Shown: positions 7,638 to 15,008, counted from the stretch's first letter. The stretch: DNA of 21,620 nucleotides from Bacillota bacterium (GCA_023436525.1 JAEZIW010000234.1:1-21620), one strand, 5' to 3'. Program-made: numbers and translations. Notes: a model not told the origin generated them from the sequence alone.

Positions 7638-8849
7638 TTAAGCAGCGTGACGGCTCTTTTTCTTAAAAGGCCCAACCTTAAAGGCGAGCATAGTGATGAG
7701 AACCGCGATCAGCGCCGCGCCGCCACTTACTATGATCAGAACGACAAGCGGGAAACCGGTTGCAGACGCCATAACTGGTTCAGCGGATTCTGTTGGGACA
7801 GGTGTCGGTTCGGGCGTCGGCTCGGGCGCCAAAGTCGCTGTGGGTGTTGGCTCGGGTGTTGGTTCGGGCGTCGGCTGCACAACAACTCCGGATGCGCCTT
7901 CTATAATAGCAGACGAAACAAAGTAATTTGAACAGTGAAAGATGTCAAACGTGACAAAACCGTCTGAATCTACCACAGCTGACTGCATGCTTTGAATAAC
8001 CTTGGAAGAACCATAGTAGTAATATAGATATACTGTGTCGCCGGGAACGTTTTTATCTGCCTTGAACTTAAAGGAAATTTTACCCGGGAATTCACCCTCG
8101 TGTGAAAAATGCAATTGGTAGATGTCTTGGCCTCCAACAGCGGCAGAAAAATCCGGATCGGGATCGAAAGTCAGGCCTAAGTCAAGGCTTTTAGTGTTTT
8201 TTCCGAGTTCGCCAAGGACGGCACCATTAAGCGTGCATGAGTATGTCGGGAAATTAACAGTCAGTATATTTTGTTTTTCGCGAAGGGAGTTATACATAGA
8301 TGCCGGAATCTTATGATCATCGCCAGTAATATCTATTGTGGCTGTTCCGCCTTGCTCTGTGCCTGCGAACTTATCCTTGGCCACTTCCCACTCCGTAGGG
8401 GCTTTGGTGGCTTTGGGTTCATCTCCTTCGGAGGTATTTGAGGAAGCTTCTTTGGTGACAACAGTGAGCGTCTTGCTCTCAGAGTATGCAGACTCGCCCA
8501 CGTTTGTTCCATCAGAGGTGGCTATTTCTCCCGAAAGACTGATGGTACACGTTGAGCCGGCGGGGGTACCTGCAGGCACTGCAATTTTAATCGATACTGA
8601 AGCTGTTATGCTCTCGCTCATGCCGCTGGTCGAATCTTTCCACATCGTTTCACTGCCTGAGGCAAAACCGCTCCATGAAATTCTGCCGCTAATGGACGAA
8701 GCGGTCGCTGACTTGGAGATTTTTATTGTATAGGTTTTACCAGCGACAACTTGGCTGCTGCCGCTTATTTTTGCTTCTGCGGTGGATAAACCGATCGTTG
8801 ATACCGTCAGTATCATGACCAGCAGCAGGGTGAAAAATTTCTTTCTCAT
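7638..8849 (-). CDS. Secreted membrane-anchored surface protein, paralog of its neighbour
   Basis: This is a 403-residue exported protein of unknown function. It has a signal peptide (1-26, ending AEA), an N-terminal beta module (about 27-132, starting KISGSSQVVAGKTYT), a short linker, and a second beta domain (about 165-318) containing GGQDIYQLHFSHEGEFPG. A PTPEP repeat stalk (about 325-353), a transmembrane segment (about 366-391) and a basic tail (FKKKSRHAA) follow. It shares the second domain and general plan with the 6106-7419 protein, but here the long proline-rich spacer comes after that domain, and there is no NPKTGD motif. AAAGGAGAAG lies a few bases before the ATG. The N-terminal module could be cohesin-like; that is a weak resemblance judged by eye. 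Confidence 0.78.
   Translation of the reverse strand: MRKKFFTLLLVMILTVSTIGLSTAEAKISGSSQVVAGKTYTIKISKSATASSISGRISWSGFASGSETMWKDSTSGMSESITASVSIKIAVPAGTPAGSTCTISLSGEIATSDGTNVGESAYSESKTLTVVTKEASSNTSEGDEPKATKAPTEWEVAKDKFAGTEQGGTATIDITGDDHKIPASMYNSLREKQNILTVNFPTYSCTLNGAVLGELGKNTKSLDLGLTFDPDPDFSAAVGGQDIYQLHFSHEGEFPGKISFKFKADKNVPGDTVYLYYYYGSSKVIQSMQSAVVDSDGFVTFDIFHCSNYFVSSAIIEGASGVVVQPTPEPTPEPTPTATLAPEPTPEPTPVPTESAEPVMASATGFPLVVLIIVSGGAALIAVLITMLAFKVGPFKKKSRHAA
7801..7876 (-). repeat. Degenerate 12-base tandem repeat coding a Pro-Thr-Pro-Glu stalk
   Basis: Copies of a unit like GGTTCGGGCGTC (plus strand) encode PTPE repeats in the surface protein, interrupted once by an alanine-rich stretch. The stalk would hold the beta domains away from the membrane. 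Repeat number may vary between strains. Confidence 0.75.
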
Positions 8850-8880
8850 ATTCTTCTCCTTTATATTTATAAATGTATGA

Positions 8881-8923
8881 AGTCTGCCGTTTCAAACAGC
8901 TATATTTTTATCACACGCAGACT
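8881..8923 (-). promoter_or_regulatory. Inverted repeat in the untranslated leader of the surface-protein gene
   Basis: AGTCTGC (8881-8887) and GCAGACT (8917-8923) are perfect inverted arms 29 bases apart, just upstream of the start codon at 8849. It could be a long-loop hairpin in the mRNA leader or a spaced operator. A weak promoter-like TTTACA lies nearby on the minus strand. Confidence 0.3.
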
Positions 8924-8952
8924 GATGTAAAGATCAAATCCCGCCATCGTTT

Positions 8953-9063
8953 ATGTATCTGCAGCCACGCATGTTCGATCAAGAATCGATCCAACCTATT
9001 GATCCGCAACGTGCCAACCGCATCAGACAGGATAAAACTGATGGCCAAGAGAGTTCCAGCTGA
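8953..9063 (+). CDS. Doubtful 36-codon open frame
   Basis: The frame is open from a TGA at 8923 and has two possible ATGs (8953, 8971). The peptide is hydrophilic and looks somewhat coding (for example PIDPQRANRIRQDK). There is no Shine-Dalgarno site and no visible promoter, and it is flanked by minus-strand genes. It may be chance or the remnant of a lost gene. Confidence 0.15.
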   Translation: MYLQPRMFDQESIQPIDPQRANRIRQDKTDGQESSS

Positions 9064-9090
9064 TGAAGGGGTTGACTAAGGTGTCGGGCT

Positions 9091-9201
9091 CTAGGTATGA
9101 CTGACAGGTATAAAACTTACGGCAAAGCTTAAAATCATGAGCAGAACCAGTAATAAAAGCAGTATAAATTGCAGCGGTTTGCGTTTTGTTGGCTTGGTCA
9201 T
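9091..9201 (-). CDS. 36-residue single-pass membrane peptide
   Basis: This is a short gene 56 bases after the SpoIID-dockerin gene on the same strand. The start is well supported by GAGGAG four bases before the ATG. The product begins with a basic, polar stretch (MTKPTKRKPLQ), continues with about 20 hydrophobic residues rich in leucine (about 12-31), and ends with a short polar tail (PVSHT). The positive-inside rule puts the N-terminus in the cytoplasm. I do not recognise a family. Its place in the operon suggests an accessory role for the SpoIID-like protein or the surface complex, but nothing in the sequence proves this. Confidence 0.6.
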   Translation of the reverse strand: MTKPTKRKPLQFILLLLLVLLMILSFAVSFIPVSHT

Positions 9202-9257
9202 AATACTCCTCGCTGATAACTGATTAATGCCGTACCTAAGCCTTGCAGCCTGGATTT

Positions 9258-10961
9258 TTAATACAGAGCCGAAAGAGTGACGGCCGGATATCCCGGGTAA
9301 TTCGAAAAATAGAAATCAAGAATCTGATCGTACGTTTGCCCACCGCCGCCTTCCGCAACGCTCTTCGCACGCTGTTGCGCACCGCGCTGGCTGAGCCCAA
9401 TGCCATGACCGTATCTGCGCTGATAGATATACCAGTTGGTGCCATCGAATTCCACGGTAAACAGGCCAAGGCTGGACACGAAGAAAGACTGATAAGCGGC
9501 ACCGACATCCATGTCGGGTAAGTTGATAGGGAAAGTCACTTGAATAGGTTCCCAGACAATACCATCGTTCGTGCGCCCGGTTATCGGCTTCAGGCCAAGA
9601 ATATGAAGGCGAATTAACGTGTAATCCGCAATACTCACTGTGCCGTTCCTGTCAACATCGGCTATTTTGATCGCTTCATCAGGCAACCCTTGACGTCCAA
9701 GAATATAAAGCCTGACGAATGTATAGTCTGCAATACTAATCACGCCATTGCGATCCACATCGCCGAGTAAAAAGCCGCTTGCTTCATCGGTTCTTGCATA
9801 ACGGCTGGCCATCACCGTCATGGTAACGTCTGCCTGCGTCATATCCTTGCAGTCGTTTTTGCCGGTGACATCATTGCCATTATAGCTGCCGTCTCCGCCA
9901 TGATGCTGACCGCTGCCCGTGTCATATGTTTTGGCAACGATATTGTTAAAACCGAGAATTTGAATATTATCGGAGACTTCACCGATATATCCCGCATTTT
10001 TAACGGCTTGCAGCGCGCATGTACGTAAATACCTTGATGCGGTATCCACGCCAATCGGGCTGTTGCCGTTGGGGGCGTAAACGCCGCCCGACCAGTTCTG
10101 ATATTGCATCGGGTTTTCTGCTGTAATCGTAACCGGCAGAACCAGCCGTTCCTGAAGGCTGCTCGGGTTGGCAATATCAAATGGGTCGGCTTTAATCTGA
10201 TCGTATGCTTTTAAAGGTTCTGTGGCCGTCCATCTGTGTTGTGTAATTTCTGTCCAGCCTCCGTTGGAACCAGAGTAATAACAATTAACAAACGCAGTAT
10301 CACCGTATTTAAGAACTTGTCCGGCTGTATCATTGACAGCTTTGATGCAATTATCTATGTTTGAACCAAACCCCTTATAAACCTGAGCACGTGCACCTGT
10401 GTCGTCAAGGTCATAAGCGGCGGAACCGGCACCCTTCATGCGGATAGCCGAAAACGTCCGCGCGCAAACAGCCTGAGCTTTGAGTGCTTCCAGTGGAAAC
10501 GAGTTGCTCATTTCGTACGGAAGCACACCATACAGATATGTTTCAAGATTGAGCCGATTAATGAGCTGAAGCTTTCCTCCGACCACCGTAAAAATAAAAT
10601 CGCCTTTGTAATTTACAGATTTGTAATCAGGATGATAGATATTAATCAAACTGTCAGTGGTGGGGACGAGAGTAATGTCTGCACCCGCTGTCATGTAAGA
10701 ACCGTCGCTTTTTCTTAAGACAACATTGGTGCCGTCAACATTGACTGAATAGTTATCTGCACCAATAGGCCCTTGGACGACTCCGCCAATACACACTGTA
10801 TAAACGTTGTTTAATGAAAAACCAAAGCTGGTTGGAGAACCTATGGTCAGCAGCACCCGAATGCTTGGACATTCACCGGCCAGCGATGCTGTGGTTGAGC
10901 TCAGCATGATGGTTAACAGCATGATTAAGCTTGTCAGTATTCCAAACAGTTTTTTCATCAT
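9258..10961 (-). CDS. Secreted SpoIID-domain protein with an internal dockerin
   Basis: This is a 567-residue exported protein. It has a signal peptide (about 1-28) and an N-terminal beta region (about 32-110). The SpoIID/LytB-type region carries GVLPYEMS with the expected catalytic glutamate (E150) and LEALKAQAVCARTF (157-170), and the C-terminal family motif YGHGIGLSQRGAQ is at about 517-529. SpoIID proteins are lytic transglycosylases acting on peptidoglycan from which the stem peptides have been removed. Between these two parts, at about 399-457, lies a type I dockerin with two calcium-binding repeats (GDVDRNGVISIADYT and ADVDRNGTVSIADYT). Dockerins bind cohesins, so the protein may dock onto a surface partner. 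Unlike sporulation SpoIID, it is long and not near sporulation genes. The ATG at 10961 is preceded by AGGAG at a long 12-base spacing; a TTG at 10973 directly touches that site and is less likely. Confidence 0.85.
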   Translation of the reverse strand: MMKKLFGILTSLIMLLTIMLSSTTASLAGECPSIRVLLTIGSPTSFGFSLNNVYTVCIGGVVQGPIGADNYSVNVDGTNVVLRKSDGSYMTAGADITLVPTTDSLINIYHPDYKSVNYKGDFIFTVVGGKLQLINRLNLETYLYGVLPYEMSNSFPLEALKAQAVCARTFSAIRMKGAGSAAYDLDDTGARAQVYKGFGSNIDNCIKAVNDTAGQVLKYGDTAFVNCYYSGSNGGWTEITQHRWTATEPLKAYDQIKADPFDIANPSSLQERLVLPVTITAENPMQYQNWSGGVYAPNGNSPIGVDTASRYLRTCALQAVKNAGYIGEVSDNIQILGFNNIVAKTYDTGSGQHHGGDGSYNGNDVTGKNDCKDMTQADVTMTVMASRYARTDEASGFLLGDVDRNGVISIADYTFVRLYILGRQGLPDEAIKIADVDRNGTVSIADYTLIRLHILGLKPITGRTNDGIVWEPIQVTFPINLPDMDVGAAYQSFFVSSLGLFTVEFDGTNWYIYQRRYGHGIGLSQRGAQQRAKSVAEGGGGQTYDQILDFYFSNYPGYPAVTLSALY

Positions 10962-11012
10962 TCGTATTTCCAACTCCTAAATGGCAGCTCGTGCAAATGA
11001 CACGGCAATATT

Positions 11013-11041
11013 GTAATATTAACGCAATACTTGCGTAACAA
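11013..11041 (-). promoter_or_regulatory. Candidate promoter of the SpoIID-dockerin gene
   Basis: On the minus strand, TTGTTA (11041-11036), a 17-base spacer and TATTAC (11018-11013) form a reasonable sigma-A-like promoter about 50 bases before the start codon. The spacer holds a perfect inverted repeat, so the promoter looks operator-controlled. Confidence 0.45.
11022..11036. promoter_or_regulatory. Operator-like inverted repeat, copy 1
   Basis: ACGCAA-TAC-TTGCGT is a perfect 6+3+6 inverted repeat lying between the -35 and -10 boxes of the minus-strand promoter. A protein bound here would block that promoter. A near copy with the same spacing is at 11276-11290. Confidence 0.45.
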
Positions 11042-11275
11042 TTTGCATTACATACTTTATATCATATAATAACATAAAAGTATAGTCAAAAACAGAGATT
11101 TTAATTTTTTCTTTATAAACAAAGACAAACACGTAAAAAAGTTTAAAATATCATCGTGATGGCAACGAAATGATGAGTAAATGCTATGATAATACGAAGG
11201 GTTCTATGCTAAATTTTAAAAGTTTCTTCCGTTTGTATAACGCAATCTCTATAATTAGTAAATAAAAAATGAAAA

Positions 11276-11290
11276 ACGCAATTCTTTCGT
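11276..11290. promoter_or_regulatory. Operator-like inverted repeat, copy 2
   Basis: ACGCAA-TTC-TTTCGT matches copy 1 at 11022-11036 in left arm and spacing, with one mismatch in the right arm. A lone left arm also occurs at 11240. The set could be binding sites of one regulator, possibly bridging by looping. Confidence 0.3.
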
Positions 11291-11386
11291 AAAAAACCAT
11301 GTGATTTATTCCGTTCTATGGAAGAACTCTCATTATTTCTAATGAAGATTTGATACAAAATGTAAAAATTGTTCATAATCATCGAA

Positions 11387-11415
11387 TTGACTTATGAACG
11401 GTGCCATGTTAATAT
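11387..11415 (+). promoter_or_regulatory. Sigma-A-like promoter of the acc-fab operon
   Basis: TTGACT (11387-11392), a 17-base spacer and TAATAT (11410-11415) match the consensus well. Transcription should start near 11422, about 85 bases before accB. The palindrome at 11431-11447 lies just downstream of that point. Confidence 0.7.
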
Positions 11416-11430
11416 TCTGGGCAGTGAGAT

Positions 11431-11447
11431 GGTTAGCAGTACTAACC
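11431..11447 (+). promoter_or_regulatory. Palindromic operator candidate for the acc-fab operon
   Basis: GGTTAGCAGTACTAACC has perfect six-base arms (GGTTAG/CTAACC) around five bases. It lies about 10-25 bases after the predicted transcription start, a classic repressor position. FAS II operons of Bacillota are controlled by FapR or FabT. The TTAG...CTAA arms recall the FapR box (TTAGTACC...), but the match is partial and no regulator gene is in the window. Confidence 0.45.
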
Positions 11448-11506
11448 TTAGTTATCATATGTATTATTATAATGAAGTCTGCTAAACCGTCAATGGAGGA
11501 AAATGA

Positions 11507-11953
11507 ATGGATATAGAAAAGATATTCAGCTTGATGGACAAAGCAGAAAAATCGACGTTCAGTAAAATTGAGATTCAAACTGACGATTTCAAGATCAATC
11601 TGGAAAAACTGGGGGCAGTTCCGGTCGTTTCCGCACCGGTTATGGTTCAGCCTGTCATGCAAACGTCGGCGGCAGGTGCCTCACCGTCAGTTGTTGAAGA
11701 ACTTCAGATCGATGATCATATTATTGCCCCGATATCCGGCGTATTTTATGCTGCCAAAGAACCCGGTGCTGTACCTTTTGTAAAAGAAGGGCAACAGGTG
11801 CGCAAGGGGGAAACTGTTTGTATTATTGAAGCCATGAAAATGATGAATGAAATCTGCGCACCAAAATCGGGTGTGGTTGAGCGTGTGCTCGTTGCCGACA
11901 GTGAAGCGATAGTGGCCGGCGACGCGCTTTTTGTTTACGCGAAGGAAAACTGA
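11507..11953 (+). CDS. accB: Biotin carboxyl carrier protein of acetyl-CoA carboxylase
   Basis: This 148-residue carrier protein shuttles the carboxyl group between biotin carboxylase (AccC) and carboxyltransferase (AccA-AccD), making malonyl-CoA for fatty-acid synthesis. The biotin attachment motif EAMKMMNEI is intact, with the biotinyl lysine at K111. An N-terminal helical segment (1-35) and an alanine/proline/valine linker (about 37-65) precede the biotinyl domain (about 70-147), as is usual for AccB. GGAGG lies seven bases before the ATG. It is the first gene of an eleven-gene operon and its stop is one base from accC. Confidence 0.95.
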   Translation: MDIEKIFSLMDKAEKSTFSKIEIQTDDFKINLEKLGAVPVVSAPVMVQPVMQTSAAGASPSVVEELQIDDHIIAPISGVFYAAKEPGAVPFVKEGQQVRKGETVCIIEAMKMMNEICAPKSGVVERVLVADSEAIVAGDALFVYAKEN

Positions 11954-11954
11954 T

Positions 11955-13316
11955 ATGATGACCGTTTTGATTGCGGCGCGCGGTGAAATTGCCGTGCGTA
12001 TTATTCGTACATGCAAAAAACTGGGGCTTAAGACCGTTGCCGTTTATTCGGAGAATGATCAGAAAAGCATGCATACACGGATTGCGGACGCAGCTGTGTG
12101 CATTGGGCCAAGACAGGCCGATAAAAGCTATCTGAATATTGAAAGCATTATTGCGGCAGCACGTGCTTACGGCGCGGAATTGATTCATCCGGGCGTGGGT
12201 TTTCTATCGGAAAGCGCCGCATTTCGACTGGCCTGTGAAGAGGAAGGCATCACATTCATCGGGCCTGACGCAGAGGCGATGCAGCTGCTTGGAGACAAGC
12301 AGTGCGCACGAAAAACAATGATTGATAACGGATTCCCGGTGGTACCGGGTTCAGAGGGCACCGTCGACAGCCTTGCATCAGCGCTCAGTATCGCAAAAAA
12401 AGTGGGTTATCCACTCATGATTAAAGCGGCCAAAGGCGGCGGCGGTAAAGGCATTCGCATTGTTCGCAGCGCTGCGGAGCTTGAAAAGGAGTTTCCGCTC
12501 GTCTGCCGTGAGGCTGAGCTGTCTTTCGGCGACAAAAGCGTATATATGGAAGCTTATCTGTCCGACGCGCGGCATATAGAGGTGCAGATTCTTGCCGACG
12601 CGCATGGCAATACACGTCATTTCGGTACGCGCGAATGCAGCCTGCAGCGTAAAAACCAAAAGCTGCTCGAAGAAGCGCCTGCAGTTAACGTGGATGAGGC
12701 GGTTCTTCAGGATATTCAAAACACAGCTGTTAAAATCGCGCAATGCGTCAATTATAAAAATGCGGGAACCGTGGAGTTTCTGCTTTCAAAAGACAACAAG
12801 TTTTATTTCATGGAAATGAATACGCGCATTCAGGTGGAACATCCCGTTACGGAGAGCATATTCGGCGTGGATCTGATAAAAGCACAGATTCAGGTGGCTC
12901 TCGGTCATCATCTGACGATTCCGCAGGAGCATATCGTGCCGCGCGGGCATTCTATTGAATGCCGCATCAACGCCGAAAACGTTCAGCAAAACTTCAGGCC
13001 GTCTCCCGGACGCATCAAGGCGATGACACTGCCGGGCGGCTGCGGTGTTCGTATCGATACCGGCTTTGCCGCGGGTGACGAGATATCACCGTTTTACGAT
13101 TCGATGATTATGAAGGTGATATGCACCGCCGATGACAGACAGGAAGCCATATCCCTTAGCATGGCGACACTGGATGAATTGAAAATTGACGGCGTTTCTC
13201 ATAACACCGAGTTTGCGCGTGCGATGCTGGCGGACAGTGATTTTGCGGCCGGCCGCGTCCATACAAAATGGATCGAGAAGGTTTTCTTGAACCGTTTTAG
13301 TCAGGAGAAGCCATGA
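11955..13316 (+). CDS. accC: Biotin carboxylase subunit of acetyl-CoA carboxylase
   Basis: This 453-residue ATP-grasp enzyme carboxylates the biotin on AccB using bicarbonate and ATP. The glycine-rich loop GGGGKG is at 161-166, the HIEVQ segment at 206-210, and the catalytic-site stretch EMNTRIQVEHPVTE includes R290; length matches the family (about 450). Two usually conserved places differ: the N-terminal ANRGEIA motif reads AARGEIA, and PGYGFLSE reads PGVGFLSE. The active-site residues are kept, so it should be functional. The ATG at 11955 (followed by a second ATG) has AAGGA about eight bases upstream. Its stop overlaps accD as ATGA. Confidence 0.94.
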   Translation: MMTVLIAARGEIAVRIIRTCKKLGLKTVAVYSENDQKSMHTRIADAAVCIGPRQADKSYLNIESIIAAARAYGAELIHPGVGFLSESAAFRLACEEEGITFIGPDAEAMQLLGDKQCARKTMIDNGFPVVPGSEGTVDSLASALSIAKKVGYPLMIKAAKGGGGKGIRIVRSAAELEKEFPLVCREAELSFGDKSVYMEAYLSDARHIEVQILADAHGNTRHFGTRECSLQRKNQKLLEEAPAVNVDEAVLQDIQNTAVKIAQCVNYKNAGTVEFLLSKDNKFYFMEMNTRIQVEHPVTESIFGVDLIKAQIQVALGHHLTIPQEHIVPRGHSIECRINAENVQQNFRPSPGRIKAMTLPGGCGVRIDTGFAAGDEISPFYDSMIMKVICTADDRQEAISLSMATLDELKIDGVSHNTEFARAMLADSDFAAGRVHTKWIEKVFLNRFSQEKP

Positions 13317-14206
13317 AACTGTTTACAGAAACAATAGAACCCGGCGTATCGCTGGGGAACAAAGAGAATACCGATATTAAAAAATTGCATTGCGACAGAT
13401 GCGGCAAGGACATCATTTCAGATATTGTTCACGCGAACGATTCGATCTGCCCTTATTGCGGCGCGTTGTTCCGTCAGCCCGCGTACAAGCGCATTGAGAT
13501 GATTGTTGACCCGGGCAGCTTCATTGAGATTGAGCGTGAAGCGGAAAGCTCAGACCCGCTCTCTTTTCCGGGTTACAAAACAAGAATCGCCAGCGAAAAG
13601 TCGAAAAACAATTCGCAGGAAGGCGTTGTGATCGGTAAAGCGCGCATCAAGGGTGTCAGCACGGCTCTTGCTGTGATGGATTCGTATTTCATGATGGGCA
13701 GCATGGGCACAGTGGTGGGTGAAAAGATTGTTATCATCACCGAATTCGCGACGCTGAATGAACTGCCTCTTGTGATTTTCTGTGCGTCCGGCGGTGCACG
13801 CATGCAGGAAGGCATTTTGTCGCTGATGCAGATGTCGCGCACCACCATTGCGCTGGCCAAGCACGGTGAGCAGCAGCTGCTGCATGTGAATGTGCTGACA
13901 CACCCGACTACGGGCGGCGTGACGGCAAGCTTTGCGATGCAGGGCGACATCACCATCGCTGAACCCGGTGCGCTGATTGGTTTTGCGGGGCCGCGCGTGA
14001 TTCAGCAGACTGTGAAAGAAGATTTGCCCGAAGGCTTTCAGACGGCGGAGTATCTTTATAAGCACGGCTTGATTGACCGCATCGTGGAGAGAAAGGATCT
14101 GCGCGACACGTTGGGTGAGGTGCTGTCACTGCACGAGCGCAGGGATGCCAAAAGCGTGAAATCGATAGTAAAGGAAAAGGTTGACGATGGCAATAAAAGA
14201 GGTTGA
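13313..14206 (+). CDS. accD: Acetyl-CoA carboxylase carboxyltransferase beta subunit
   Basis: This 297-residue protein pairs with AccA to move the carboxyl group from biotin to acetyl-CoA. The N-terminal zinc ribbon is intact: C27, C30, C46 and C49 in a CX2C-X15-CX2C arrangement. The crotonase-like carboxyltransferase core follows, with SGGARMQEG and the later TTGGVTASFA stretch. AGGAG precedes the ATG, which overlaps the accC stop by four bases. Its 3' end overlaps accA by 20 bases, so the two subunits are probably made in a coupled way. Confidence 0.95.
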   Translation: MKLFTETIEPGVSLGNKENTDIKKLHCDRCGKDIISDIVHANDSICPYCGALFRQPAYKRIEMIVDPGSFIEIEREAESSDPLSFPGYKTRIASEKSKNNSQEGVVIGKARIKGVSTALAVMDSYFMMGSMGTVVGEKIVIITEFATLNELPLVIFCASGGARMQEGILSLMQMSRTTIALAKHGEQQLLHVNVLTHPTTGGVTASFAMQGDITIAEPGALIGFAGPRVIQQTVKEDLPEGFQTAEYLYKHGLIDRIVERKDLRDTLGEVLSLHERRDAKSVKSIVKEKVDDGNKRG

Positions 14207-15008
14207 TCGCAGCGCTGAGGTGATGCCTTGGCAGCGCGTTTTGAGCGCGCGCAAGGAACACAGGCCTCAGGCCAGAGATTATTTAGAAAAATTGTTTACC
14301 GGCATCTTTGAAGTGAGGGGCGACCGTGTTTATGGTGACGACGAATCGATCATCACGGCAATCGCATGGTTTGAGGGCTGGCCGGTTACGGTCATCGGGC
14401 AGCAAAAAGGGCATACGCTTGAAGAACGCATGCGCTGCAACTTCGGCATGCCGCATCCGGAAGGCTACCGCAAATCGATGCGTGCGCTGGCCCAGGCCGA
14501 AAAATTCGGGCGGCCTGTGATCTGCTTTGTGGATACACCCGGCGCATTTCCGGGTGTGCAGGCCGAGGAACGCGGACAAGGGCTGGTGATTGCGGAACAC
14601 TTGAAAGCGATGGCGACGGTGAAAGTCCCCGTTATCTCCATTATCATCGGAGAAGGCGGCAGCGGTGGTGCGCTTGCACTGTCGCTCGCGGACCGGCTGA
14701 TAATGATGGAAAACGGCTATTTTTCCGTGATATCGCCCGAGGGGTGCGCGTCAATATTGTTTAAGGATTCGTCGCTTGCCAAGGAAGCTGCCAAGAATTT
14801 AAAGCTGACAGCGGAAGACTTAAAACGCTTTAATATTGTAGATTGTGTGATTGAGGAGCCGGAAGGGTTCGACCGATTCAACATGGACAAAAGCGTTGAA
14901 GATATTCGGCGTGAAATTGTCCAGTGTTTAAATCGGCTCGTTCGTTTACCGGCCGACAGGATACTTGAAAAACGGCGTGAAAAATTCTTAAATATGAGAG
15001 GACTTTAA
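14187..15008 (+). CDS. accA: Acetyl-CoA carboxylase carboxyltransferase alpha subunit
   Basis: This 273-residue partner of AccD forms the alpha2-beta2 carboxyltransferase. It carries the expected DTPGAFPG and GEGGSGGALAL stretches, the latter forming the oxyanion and biotin-side pocket. The ATG at 14187 follows AAGGAAAAGG with good spacing, while an in-frame TTG two codons earlier touches that site. The N-terminal helix present in longer homologs is short here, as in many Bacillota. It overlaps accD and is two bases from fabH. Confidence 0.94.
   Translation: MAIKEVDRSAEVMPWQRVLSARKEHRPQARDYLEKLFTGIFEVRGDRVYGDDESIITAIAWFEGWPVTVIGQQKGHTLEERMRCNFGMPHPEGYRKSMRALAQAEKFGRPVICFVDTPGAFPGVQAEERGQGLVIAEHLKAMATVKVPVISIIIGEGGSGGALALSLADRLIMMENGYFSVISPEGCASILFKDSSLAKEAAKNLKLTAEDLKRFNIVDCVIEEPEGFDRFNMDKSVEDIRREIVQCLNRLVRLPADRILEKRREKFLNMRGL

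Larger units (their letters stand above)
10962..11506. other. Divergent 545-base regulatory region
   Basis: This AT-rich stretch lies between the SpoIID-dockerin gene (minus) and accB (plus). It holds a likely promoter for each direction, the palindrome by the accB promoter, and three copies of AACGCAAT on the plus strand (11021, 11239, 11275), two of which belong to inverted repeats. I see no convincing gene between 11042 and 11386. Confidence 0.6.

Noticed and set aside
7693..7926. Plus-strand frame rich in glycine and valine opposite the surface-protein stalk
   Set aside because: It is the mirror of the PTPE repeat on the other strand; its low-complexity repeats come from that coding sequence.
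6106..8849. Whether the surface proteins are S-layer or pilin genes
   Set aside because: They have no S-layer homology repeats and no pilin motif or E-box; the domain plan is signal, beta module, spacer, beta domain and anchor.
13550..14065. Long minus-strand frames opposite accD and other FAS II genes
   Set aside because: They are shadows of well-supported genes, with histidine- and arginine-rich products and no ribosome sites.
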